In this document: in pieces, positions 24,300 through 34,938 of the stretch
How positions within the stretch are numbered: the stretch's first letter is position 1
Layout: the number at the start of each line of letters is the position of its first letter
Origin: Datnioides undecimradiatus
Taxonomy: Eukaryota > Chordata > Actinopteri > Lobotiformes > Datnioididae
Assembly (NCBI GenBank): GCA_008933995.1
Contig: WARS01000030.1
Span: 2,373,501 to 2,437,500, forward strand
Direction: 5' to 3'
Length of the DNA: 64,000 nucleotides
Program-made: the position numbers and the translations under genes
The notes under the pieces: generated by a model
Databases searched by the model: none
Told to the model about the DNA's origin: nothing
Seen by the model: only the letters and a program-made list of their open reading frames with translations

Positions 24300-24960
24300 A
24301 ATCAAATTGTTATTCAGAGAAAAGAGGAACTTTCTCAGTGTCAAATCACTGCAAAGGGCATGATACACTAAAATGCTCTGCTGAAATGGTATCAGTTGAC
24401 CAGGCAGACCAAAAGTTACCAACCATCAGAAGATCAATACATCAAGCATCGTTTCCTGACAGACTTGACAAAATAAACAACACAACAATCCCATCAGCAA
24501 AAGTCCTGTCAAAAGAAGACTGTCTTGTTATGGCCTCAAAGGACAAGCAGCAGCCTCTAAAACATTTCTCTGGAGGGGAAACAAGGCCAAATGCTTGGTG
24601 TGGGCTTAGAAATACCAGCCTTCACAGTGGATGGCTGGAAACAAGTCCTATTTACTGATGAATCAAGGGCGTATGTAAAAGACAAACAGGAGTGTGAATG
24701 GTCTGCCAATGGCTTGTCCGTTCTGACGCTCATCACCTGCCCACCTCTCACTGATCACCTCAGCTTACTCAGCCAGTTTTACCACCAGAATAAATCCCTT
24801 TATAACATGTTTTGCAAAAACTACTTGAAAACCAAAAAAGACCAAGGAGTCTGACTGTTGTGGACTTTTCAGTCATCTGACCTCAACCTTGACATTCTGT
24901 GACATCAAAAGGAAAACTGTCAAATCATGCTGGCCTAGTAGATCATCAGGTTTTGTATAC
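24300..24960 (+). pseudogene. Degenerate Tc1-like transposase relic
   Basis: The plus strand holds broken Tc1/mariner transposase fragments: a helix-turn-helix-like KLPTIRRSIHQASFP near 24,411, the catalytic-core motif WKQVLFTDESRAYV (24,634-24,675, compare W..VLFsDESkF), and QSSDLNLDIL near 24,870 (compare SPDLNPIE), followed in frame by a TGA and HQKE. Frame changes and stops lie between them. Terminal inverted repeats were not found, so the element limits are approximate. It is a dead copy. Confidence 0.65.
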
Positions 24961-26239
24961 ACTTGTGGAGTGTAGGTCAGCTTGAGTGCTGCTGTCATAA
25001 AGCAAAATCTGTAACACACTAAATACTAAAATATTCATAAATTAATAGACATTTTTCAAACAATCAACTCCTCATGTGGGTCTTTTAGGGAGAGTAGAAC
25101 TGGGATTTGTGTGAAACACTGATGGGTAATTTATCCCTACTGTTAGGAGAGCTGGAAAATGTTCTTGGATAAGTTACATTAACCACTTTAGTGTGAATGA
25201 CACCACTGTAAAACACTAAGGGCATGATGAAATCTTGTGATAGGAGTCAGAGAGTTTAGGTGGTCAGTGCGAGGCAGCAGGGGGTGAATCCAAACGCAGA
25301 CAACGCACAACTGCAACAGTTCAGGGGTTTACTGCAGCAGCGGACATGCAAAAGCTTTGAGACAGACGGACACGCTGGCAGGAACAGGTGGCTCACAAGC
25401 AAATACACGTGGCAACAAAGGAACTACAGAAGTTAACAATGGTGTGAGTGCTGCAGGGCTGATGGGGAAAGTGGGAACAGGTGTGTGGGTGGGAGGGGCT
25501 GTGAGGTGACTGCAGGACAGGGAGGAACAGGAGAAAAAGATCATCTGGTGGACAGCAGCAGTGGACAGAGAGAGACAGAGAATTGGTTGGCATGTGCAAG
25601 TCACTCCAAATCAATGAGTCACTGGATTCTACACAGAAAATTTAGCTTTAGTTCAAATATTTGTGGAGCTCTTGATTAAACAACTCAAAATACATTCAAA
25701 AACAGTTCCCCTGTATTAAGATGCTCTTGGAATAAAGAGCATTTCACAATTAGACATGAAGTATCTTGTTATCTTACACAAACATGAGCAACCTGTGTCT
25801 GCTTTCCTGTGATGCTGTGACAAAAACACTGTGCTGCCCAAGAATAAAATGGTAAGTGTTAACTGACTGACTTGGAATAAGTCTTTGTCAGATGATGGAA
25901 CAGCTTCATCTCCTCCCTCTCCCCATGCCTCTCTGTTGTTGTATATTTGTGGCAGAGTACGGCCCAGGTGATGTGGTAAGCAGAGTTTGAACCTAAAATG
26001 AAGCCCTCTTCAGTCTTCAAAAAGCTATTTCTGGCACATTTTGTGTGTATAAAAGTTTACGAGTGTTTGAAAGCGTGCAACCATTATCCCCAGTTTAGCA
26101 CATCTCACCCTCTCTGTGATAGCAGGTTATTCACCCTGCCTTCAAGTGAGACCAAATAGAAGCACTTTTGCTATTTGATGTGTTCAGGCGTCATTGCGTT
26201 CGTTTTCGTGCCTTTAGCTCAAAAGCTTCTTTTCCAGCT
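24961..26239. other. Non-coding stretch with possible repeat at 25,250-25,640
   Basis: No gene. The segment 25,255-25,580 (AGTGCGAGGCAGCAGGGGGT, then CAGACAACGCACAACTGCAA, then GGAACAGGTG and GACTGCAGGACAGGGAGGAA) has the style of a fish interspersed repeat, but I cannot name it. Confidence 0.35.
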
Positions 26240-26540
26240 TTTTAGCAGGGTAACGCAAGTTCTCTGAGAATTCTTTCCAGTGGGAACTTTACATGGTCTA
26301 AAAACTAAACATGCTTTCCTGCTTTCAGTCTTCCAGGTCTCCCTCACAGTCCCAGAAAGCTCTACAACAGAACTCTGGGAGGCATCAGTCCTTTCCTCAT
26401 GAATAGAGATGGACCCAAACCAACCAATTAGTCTTCATCCTTGAATTCTTTTCTTTTACAAAACCCAAAAATAAAGTTTCAGACTTCCACCACTATTTAC
26501 ACCTAAATGCACCTTTGTTGTTGTTTTTAAGCTGAAAATT
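26240..26540 (+). repeat. Dispersed repeat, copy 2 (partner near 21,640)
   Basis: Parallel to 21,640-21,960: TTTTCCAGCTTTTTAGCAGG, AACCAATTAGTCTTCATCCT, TGAATTCTTTTCTT and AAGCTGAAAATTAGCTTA. Same strand and same word order, about 4.6 kb away. Confidence 0.5.
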
Positions 26541-29310
26541 AGCTTAAGCTAAGATAGCTTTATTGCCCCTTGTTGCACAATTATTCCCTAGGGGAGCAGT
26601 AATGAGTGAGTTATTGTGCTCTTCCTGCTTATTTGACCACTGTACAAACCCTTTCACTTATTTGGAGATTAATGACAAAAATACATTCCTACACCAATAT
26701 TATGGTTGGAATAATTGTTTAGCCACAAACAAAACTGACAGTGTTGTATTTTGACTTGACACTTCAAACTAGTATTTTTGCAGGTATCAAAGTGATGTAG
26801 CAGTCATAATCATTTGATAATCATTGTATGGCTGTTAAGAATTTGATAGGGTATGTGAATTTTATTGGTTCTGCTACTGAATAAAGATCTGAAATACAAA
26901 CAATATGTAGCTTTCTATTACATTTACACCTATTGTCTTTCACATAAAGCTATATATTAGCAGAGCTGTGGAAATGAAGTATCAATTGTGGGGAAAAATG
27001 CATTTGGCAATGTTTGGAAGAAGCCAGATTTATTCATTTTGAATTACAGTTAATCTTTCATTTTACAAAGTTAAGGAAAGTGCTTACAGTTTGCACCTTA
27101 AATTGATGTTTTTTTCAATGCTCACTTATCCTGCGCAGGTTTGCAGCACACACACTAGACAAGAGGCAGGGTCAACCCTTGACGCAAAACACACACAAGC
27201 TTAAATTAAAAATAGTTTGTGTTAATGTTTGTCCTACAACGTGCAGTATTACTGAAGTGAAAACAAGGAGATGGACTACACCAACATACGGTGGCATAAA
27301 AGTAGTTTTGGGGAAATGCAAGTTCATATTGTAGATTGGCTCCCAGCATGCTTTAAGTTACATGATCACAAAAACAGAAATGCAACATGGAGATGTTAAC
27401 AAGCCATTTTCTCTCCACTTGTGGTTGCCTGGATGGAGACCAATCAGAAAGAGGCAGAATGGCCAATCAGAAACAGTAGCCTTGGAAATAGCCAATTAGG
27501 CCTGTTTGTCTGTGAGGACAAAGGAAGTGATATTGCAGAGTGATTGCACCAGCGCTGAGCTACACAAACATGCTCAAATGACACCTTGCTTGTTGCCTTC
27601 CAACCCTAATTTTCCAGGAGTGTAAGATCTTGATTGCATCGGTGCCGGCAAGAGAGGACGTCTCATTATTACACCAAAACAATCGCCACCTCAGAGGCAA
27701 AAAAACGAGATTTTGTTTTCATTAGGGAGCTATTGAGTCACCAGCACTCAAGTCAAGGCCAGCACACATGCACACGTGTGCACACACACACACACATGCA
27801 CCGAGGGTCTAGTCTGGCAATTTTATTCAAAAGATTTGTACCTTACTCCAGTCCACTTAATGAAGCTGTAAATTTAGAGACATGAGAGCCTTTACAGTGC
27901 TCCTCTGAGAGCTGCTACAATGATCCTGGGACTGAGCTGGTTAATTAACTGATTATTTGCTTGGCTGGAAGCCACAGAGAAATAGGGTAGATGTGGAATG
28001 AGACAAGAATGGGAGGAAAAGAGAGGACATGAGGGGAGGGGACAGAGGAGAGGAGAAGCCATAGATGAGAAACGTCTGAACTGATGAGACAAAGAAAAAA
28101 GGACAGGTACAGAGTAAATGACAGAAGGGAAGAAAAGAACAAGAAATATCAAAAAAAGAAGGGGAAATACCCAGGATCAACTTTACACTCTCAGTAATTA
28201 TATAAAGTGAGTGAGATTACCAGTCATGTCAATAGAACAGCTGCAATATGGCCTCCATCCACCAGTGGCAGCACTGACAGCACTGACAGCAGGGCGGCAG
28301 TCAGATTGAAGAAGATGTCCTGCACCATAGTTCATTTAACATGGTTGTAATAGGCCTCCCTTGGTCCTGGAATAAGGTACCCACATAAGAACACCTGCAA
28401 AGTCACTCGGAAAGAGAAGTTTGTATTCTCCGCAGTTTCCCCTGTGATGAAATGAAGGCACAGTAGCAATGCTCGATGCTACACATACGTGTAGGGCTGA
28501 GCTGCCCCAAAAATCAAGCATTGCTAGTTTAAACTTGTAGTGGGTTCACAAATGAAAGGATCTCACTCTCTATTGAAGTTGACCAAGTGTTTTTAAATGA
28601 TATTAATGACTATGTTTTTTTAAATGAGAACAATAATTGTAATGTCAGTGTTACAGGTATTTCTGGACACACTTATGTAGTTGAAAAGTAACTTTTATAG
28701 ACATTACAGACTTAGATGCAAGTTAGATACCATTGCGGTAATGACAACTTGTGTATGCAACAGGTTAGTCATATAGCTAACAAGGATCCACTTATTTGTC
28801 AGTCCTCTCTGTCACTCTTTTAATACTGGTATTTTATAACTGGCGTCAATCATCTTGGTTTTAGTTTATCTTCAGAATCCATTTCTTTATTTTTTGCATA
28901 TTGTAAATGGAACTGCCCATTTCCATGTCTAGTGTGTTATTAGAGGCACATTATGGTGCATTTTGGTGCTAATGAGGCCTTAAAAGTGTGCTGAGGACAA
29001 TTGCAACCATTTTCATAGGTCAACTCATTTGAGTTGTGCTTATTTCTAAAAGGGGAAATCATTTTAATAGAAGTCTTACGATGCTACTTCTGCCGCCAAA
29101 CTCTGCAAAGCTGGATCCTCCGACTCTTTTTAAGCTGCAGTATTAATCAAAAGCTTCTTGCGTGAACTCTGATATTTCAAAAGAAGCGGCTGCTGACTGT
29201 TTCATGTTGAGGGATCGCAAAGGATACTTAAAAGTGTGGTGCTACAATGGGATGCACACAAACATACATAAGAAAGTGTAGCGGAAACACAGGTTCATGT
29301 TGGTTCAATA
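26541..29310. other. Non-coding stretch downstream of fabp6
   Basis: No exon supported. It includes a CA run at 27,778-27,796, a purine-rich block around 27,980-28,160, and a 46-bp segment at 28,146-28,192 that recurs at 33,565-33,610. Confidence 0.45.
28146..28192 (+). repeat. 46-bp direct repeat, copy 1
   Basis: ATATCAAAAAAAGAAGGGGA followed by AATACCCAGGATCAACTTTA and CACTCT is matched with a single difference (G/A) at 33,565-33,610 on the same strand. The flanks do not match. Probably ends of an unnamed repeat, or a short ectopic copy. Confidence 0.75.
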
Positions 29311-29317
29311 TTCTTAG

Positions 29318-29323
29318 TTTATT
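29318..29323 (-). terminator. fabp6: fabp6 polyadenylation signal AATAAA
   Basis: The plus strand reads TTTATT, so the minus strand carries AATAAA 65 bp after the fabp6 stop codon (29,388-29,390). Position and strand fit the usual short FABP 3' UTR. Confidence 0.6.
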
Positions 29324-29387
29324 TTTGCCGTAGCTGTAGTTCTGAGGTCTCCATTTTAACTGTCAAAGGTGTAAGATCAGTCAGCAT

Positions 29388-30486
29388 TTACAGCTTCTTG
29401 CTGGTTCTCTTGAGCACCACAGAACCGGCTTTGGAGGTCTAAAGAGAGACAAAAAAGGAGTAAATCAGTAAAAGGAGGAATATATATTATCCCAGTGACG
29501 TCATTGCAACAGTGTCAGGAAAATAAGAGTTGGATTTAATAGTTCCTAAAATAATTTCACTGATGGTACTTGTGTATTTTGGCTTGTTGCTTATACATCT
29601 GCAGCAAGACACAGTCATTAAACACTGAAATACATATCTTTATAACTTTCACTCAGAAAATGTATTAAACATCTCACGCTGACTCAGGCTGAAAGGTTAA
29701 ATGTGAGTTGCTTGTTCAGATGTACTACTCCGTGTTTGAGGCTGTTTTTAATTGTTAGCAGAGGACTTTTCAGCCAGCTGCAGAAATAAAACATTAATAA
29801 CTCTAATAATCCCTGTGGGGTGTTGAGTGTAATAACTGCTGTCATCGTGCTAGGTTATCGCCACCAAAAGCCTTGGTGAGCGTGTTTACCTCGATGAGCT
29901 TGCCTCCACAGATCTCAGAGGTATGGTGGTAGTTGGGGAAGGTCACGCTCAGCTTGCCTCCCTCCATGTGCACTGTGGCCTGAGAACACACAAGTAAGAA
30001 TCAGTCCAAGGTACATTTGTCTTCCCTTCCCTCTCTAATGGGTTTATCATCATCTTCATGGATTCATATCTCTGCCCTGCACAGCTGGAGCTATGAGCTC
30101 TGGAGTATTTTTCCATCCTACCTTGAACTTCTTTCCTCCGATGGTCTCCATGTCGCACTCCTTGCCAACGGTAAACTTGTTGGTGACCTTGGCGTTTGTG
30201 GGGTAGACCTGGGTCCAGGAGAAGTTATCGCCATCCTGGGTGACCTCTGTGATCAGCTTGTAGTCACGGCCCTTCTCAATGATGTCATCAGGGATACCTA
30301 GGAGCGAGAAAAGAAAAGGAGTGTTAGGATATGATAGCACAAGTGAGTCCAGAGAATCAGAGAGGACAGCGAAGTAAACTGCATGTGTTGTTTTGGCTGA
30401 GATGGGTGTTAGATCTCACCAAGCAGCTTGCAGAACTCGTCGTATCCCTCCTGGGTCTCAGTTTCCCATCTTCCAGCGAAGGCCAT
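29388..30486 (-). CDS. fabp6: Fatty acid-binding protein 6 (gastrotropin, ileal bile-acid-binding protein)
   Basis: Cytosolic carrier of bile acids in enterocytes, a member of the intracellular lipid-binding protein family with a ten-strand beta-barrel. Four coding exons on the minus strand join in phase: 30,486-30,420, 30,297-30,122, 29,979-29,890 and 29,438-29,388, giving 127 residues, the normal length. All introns are GT-AG and the four-exon layout is the family rule. The product opens [20 protein letters not shown], has [17 protein letters not shown], and ends [11 protein letters not shown]; the NFSWTQVYP and [15 protein letters not shown] stretches are gastrotropin-like rather than heart, liver or intestinal FABP. 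A TATA box lies about 92 bp upstream of the start codon and an IR-1 element of the FXR type lies farther upstream, matching known bile-acid control of this gene. No frame break is seen. The subfamily call is firm but from memory of the family, not an alignment. Confidence 0.92.
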
Positions 30487-30577
30487 TTTAGTGGTGTTGG
30501 TGGGTGGAGGCGTGAGAGCACAGATGCTGAGGCAAGCTGAGGGAAAAGCAAGGTACTGAGACAGAGCCTGTTCACTG

Positions 30578-30585
30578 TTTTTATA
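30578..30585 (-). promoter_or_regulatory. fabp6: fabp6 TATA box
   Basis: The minus strand reads CAGTATAAAAACAG, a strong TATA box about 92 bp upstream of the ATG at 30,486. Transcription would start near 30,550 and leave a 5' UTR of about 60 bases with no intron. Confidence 0.75.
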
Positions 30586-30772
30586 CTGTACACCTCTCGC
30601 CACCTCCCTCATCTGCATGTGATGACACAAGAGTGCAATTACAGCTCAAGATGATGACTACAATAGGCTACAGGGGAGGGGGCAATAACCTGCATAAACG
30701 GGCGTTTATGGAGTTCCCAAGCAGTGAGTAAAATGCTGACTGCTCATCAGAGCGAGCTGGTAGCTCACCTCC

Positions 30773-30785
30773 AGGTCAATGAACT
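30773..30785. promoter_or_regulatory. fabp6: IR-1 nuclear-receptor element, FXR type
   Basis: AGGTCA-A-TGAACT is two inverted hexamer half-sites separated by one base. Read on the other strand it is AGTTCA-T-TGACCT. This is the arrangement bound by the bile-acid receptor FXR with RXR. It lies about 220 bp upstream of the inferred fabp6 start site. Mammalian FABP6 is a classic FXR target through a promoter IR-1. Seen: the sequence and spacing. Inferred: use by FXR in this fish. Confidence 0.55.
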
Positions 30786-32512
30786 CTCCTGCAATGGCTT
30801 TATGGTGGCACCCTCCACTTTTACTGCCGCAGGGTCTAAAATCAAATAAAAAGCTTTGTTTTAAAATACAATCAACCTATTTGAAGTAGTTTCTTATCTG
30901 ACATTGTGAATTGTCTGATCTATACAGAGCTCATCACATACTCATGCAAGATCTTTTCTCATAGGCTGGCACTGGAAAAAAAAGAATATGATGAAACCTT
31001 TATAACTTCTATAAAGGATTGAAATGACTGTGTTTGTATAAGAGGTTACAAATAAATACATGTATAAAACCACTAAAACCTTCACTGTGTTAGTTGACTT
31101 TTGATTATTTGCACATTTCTGTGTGAATCTTCACCACTTGACTACATATTTACAATACAACCCCTGCACTGTGATGTGATCTTGTGACTCTAGGCTCTGG
31201 GCTGTGTGTCAGACTGTTGTTTTAACACCTTTAATATTCTAGTTTTAATGCTCACCCTGTGTGTCTAAATAAAGTTGTGTTTAATTGAAAAGGCTGTCAG
31301 TGTTCTATATTTTACCAAATCCGATAAAACACTAACAGCGTCTTGTTCATCGTTGAGCCTGCTGGTTCCTACTGAAGACATAAATCCTTAAACACTCACA
31401 AATGTTTGGTTTCATTTTTAAAAGATAAGATGAACTCTTTGTATTTGTAGATTTAGTCCACTAGCAAGTATTTAGGGCGCTAAATGGACACATGTGTGTG
31501 TGTCCTGGTAATAAAGAAAAAGGTCACTCAGTGCAACAGTGAGGCTCACTGGTGTGTTTTAAATGTTTAACCTCTATAGCATAGATACACACAACACAAC
31601 AATACCAAAAAAAACATAACATAAGGTGGAGGTTGCGCTTATACAAATATTTTATTTTTCATGTTATTTAAATCGGCATATTTTGTATTTATGTGCCAGC
31701 CATTCGCTCAATGCACAGTTGCGCTTGAATGGTGTGGAAAAGCTTTTTAAAAGTCGATACCACAGGTAATATTCGTCCCAGAAGCTAATTAAAAGGGTTC
31801 TGTCAGTAGACGTGCTGTGGAAAATTGAACAAAAACAGCAAACTAGTGACAAAAACAAGCAGTCCTTAAATCATCCTTTAAGAAAAACATAGTGCATGGC
31901 CACACTGCTAACAGGATTACAGTATAATGTTGCTCATACACACTGGTTGCTCTAAAATTGTCCATTAAGGTGACGGCATGACTGGAGCACCTCAGGCTTT
32001 CAATTCTGACAAACTGTGAATAGGTAAAAGCTTTTGATGCTGCACTTAACTTCGATCTCACACAATGCAGCCATTTTCACAGACCACTGATAGTGTTTCT
32101 AAGCCGTGAAAAGTCAACATGGCCTTGGAGCTCTTTATAGATACATAAAACATCATATTGGCCAACATCATATAAAAGACACCCACTAGCTCTGGCTCTA
32201 TCTGTCTTTTTACTGTCTCTCTCTTTCTCGCTCACACACACAAGGTCAGTGGACAGAAATGCACAAACACAGCTTAAAAAACCCACCCCTCATCAAATCT
32301 AACATGGCATCCCCCTCCTGACAGCATCTTTCTGTTTTTTACATCAGCTGGGTGAGTGTGATCTACAGCGTGACGTGACATCAGGCACAAGTTGACCTTT
32401 TAACTCTCTTGCGTTTGACCTTCCAGAACAGACTTGATGATGCAGCATGTATTTTCCACATAATATTTGAGCAACTGCCTAAATTTGCCTCTTCATGTGA
32501 TTTCCACAAGCG
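30786..32512. other. Non-coding stretch upstream of fabp6
   Basis: No exon, RNA gene or named repeat recognised. AT-rich, with short frames only. Confidence 0.45.
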
Positions 32513-33545
32513 CAGTGGATCTAAAAAGTCTACACAATCGCAGGTTTTTGAAATGTACAGACAGAAATGGGAACAATGTGAATGGCAGTGTTGTTCTTAT
32601 CTTTCTTGTGATCTTATAACCAACAAAAAAAACAACAACAAATAGTTCATTATTTGGAACATTTTAAGTAAAAAAGACTAAAACACCCTGATTGCATAAG
32701 TCTGCACACCCCGCCCAACTAATCACATGGGAAAGCACTTTTTGCATTTTTTAAAGCAGCAGGTCTTTGAGAATAATTCTCTGTTAACTTTGCTATTCTA
32801 GTCATTGGCTTTACTCTACTCTCCCTTGTATGTTGTATATTACTTCAGTCTGTGAGGTGATCTCCTGTGTTCAGCTCTCGTTAGATCATTCCACATGTTT
32901 TCAATGATATTGAAGTCTGGGATCTCACTGGGCCATTCCAACACTTTGATTTTCCTCTTCTGATTTCTTCGCCTGTGTGTTTTCAGTCACTGTCATGTTG
33001 GGATGTGAACTTAAACTCTCCATCTTCAGCTTTCTGGTCAGTGAGGTCAGTAAGTTTTGTGTTAAAACATGTTGATTTGGAGCTGATCACTGGCCTTCTG
33101 TCTTGACAAGAACTGCTGACCCAGCTGAAGAGAAACAGAACCACAGCATGATGCCATTCCTCTGAAGTGCCTCACCATGGTTTGGTGTACCTGAATGCAT
33201 CTTTAGGCAGAATTCAAACAGTGTTATGTCCCCCTCACCCCCCAAGCCCAGACATGTGCAGAACACAGGAGATGGTTGACTCATGCAGCATTGACCAGGA
33301 CCTGCCAGTAACTGCTGTGGTTCCTTCAGTGTTGTCCTCTTGGTGGCATCCATAATAACTTTCTCCTCCATCAACTTTGGATGCTCCTGTACCCTCAACT
33401 TAATATTGTTTGGTGTAATTAAGATGCAGCTTGCAGCTTTTTTTAAAAAAAAAAGCCAAATATTAAAGATATTGTTGAGATGTATAGCAAGTGCTCTGGT
33501 TTAGATGAAAATTCAGTTTTTATCAGTTGCCTGGATTTTCACCCT
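32513..33545 (-). pseudogene. Degenerate Tc1-like transposon relic
   Basis: Read on the minus strand, 32,881-32,943 gives VLEWPSEIPDFNIIENMWND, clearly the Tc1 transposase motif (E)WPxxSPDLNPIENxW. Upstream on that strand are a HGEALQRNGIMLWF block and an HTH-like segment KEPQQLLAG. The plus-strand left end CAGTGGATCTAAAAAGTCTA at 32,515 and the word GTGTGCAGACTTATGCAATC (minus, near 32,700) are the terminal and 3' regions of a common fish Tc1 family. Frames are broken by stops and indels; the right terminal repeat was not found. No active transposase. Confidence 0.75.
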
Positions 33546-33564
33546 GTCTTTAGGCACGTATTCC

Positions 33565-33610
33565 ATATCAAAAAAAGAAGGAGAAATACCCAGGATCAAC
33601 TTTACACTCT
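33565..33610 (+). repeat. 46-bp direct repeat, copy 2
   Basis: Matches 28,146-28,192 with one base difference, same strand, 5.4 kb away, next to the Tc1 relic. Confidence 0.75.
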
Positions 33611-34640
33611 TAACATTAATCCCCTTAAACCACATTTTCCCCTTCAAATGCAGAGATAAACGTTAATGACATCTACTATAAACTGTATATAATATGGGGC
33701 ATCATTAAAGCTTTTCTGAGGATGCAACTGACTTTTAATTTGCAGTGATTGCTGTCAGTAAGATGATCAACACCTCATTTAGATCATCCTGTATCTGACA
33801 CCAGACGAATGAATCACATGCACGAATCCCTGAGGTGTGGTGAAACTAGCATTAGAAATAAATGGCATGTAAGTTACATCTGTTGATAATTAGCAAGAGG
33901 CTAAAGCTTAGCATCATCCATATATCATATATAAGGACACAATCTTGTTTCTCCTGCCACCAGAATGTGAGTTCATGCAGAAAGTCCTGACTAAAATTTA
34001 AAAAAGTCATTCTCCCAGACCGTTTTATGTTTTTTGTTTCAATGTCAAGCTAAATCCAACCATTCACATCAACGAATAGTGAGCAAAGTGCAGCCTGTGG
34101 GGTTTATTGTCGAAGTTGTAACCTTTTGGTTACACTTTAATAGTAAGCTGTAATTTACAATAAGTATACAATAACAATAAGTAACTAGGATCACTGGCCC
34201 AATGTCCAATCACACCTCGATGATGTCATGCTTAACTTTGGACTCTTTTCTTATTTTATGATAGGCATCTTCCCATCCATGTGAAGAAGGAGTGAAATAA
34301 AAGCAGGTGATGACTGCAGAAAACAAGAAGAAAAAACAAGAATATGAACAAATGAACAAGGAGTTAACGAAGAACAAGAGAGGGGAGGAAGGGGGGAGGA
34401 AGAAAAGATTCTAAAGAAAGATACATATAGATAGATTCCTTTTATCTGCAGCTATAAAGAGGGGATTTGCGATGGAGGAATTAAAGGAGGGGAGGCCTTG
34501 ATATGCAAATGAAGCTGCTGCTAATCAAAGCAATAAGATTAGCCTTCCAAATTGAGATGAAGAAAGGCTCCATTATCTGGGCCGAGTGTCATGTTTAATA
34601 ACGCGGAACGGCATGGTAATTCACTAGTGATGCAACTGTA
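33611..34640. other. Non-coding stretch with possible conserved element
   Basis: No gene. The part 34,470-34,620 looks like a regulatory element: an octamer ATGCAAAT (34,504-34,511), TAATCAAAG (34,522), GATTAGCC, ATTATCTGGGCC and TTTAATAACGCG in about 120 bp of low-repeat sequence. Conservation cannot be judged from one genome. Confidence 0.35.
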
Positions 34641-34644
34641 GCCT

Positions 34645-34902
34645 ACGTGGGTGTGTGTACGTGTGTGTATGTGTGTGTTTATGTGTGTTTATGCATGAGA
34701 GATGTGTGTGTGCGTCTGTCTGTGTGAGTGTGAGAAAAAGAGAGAAAGTGTGTATAGAAAGAATTAAACATGTGAAAGACAAATGTGACCTTGTGTATGT
34801 GTGTGTGTGTGCATGGTGTCACCCAACTTGTGTGTGTGTATTTAAGGGAGAGAGAGAGGGATAGTGAGAGAGGGTGCAAAAGCTGGTTCCCTTGAGAAAA
34901 AA

Positions 34903-34937
<35 letters not shown>
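34645..34937 (+). repeat. TG microsatellite cluster
   Basis: TG arrays at 34,645-34,735 (interrupted), 34,796-34,811, 34,830-34,840 and a clean run 34,905-34,937, with GAGA between. The Val/Cys and His/Thr frames here are artefacts. Confidence 0.88.
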
Positions 34938-34938
<1 letters not shown>

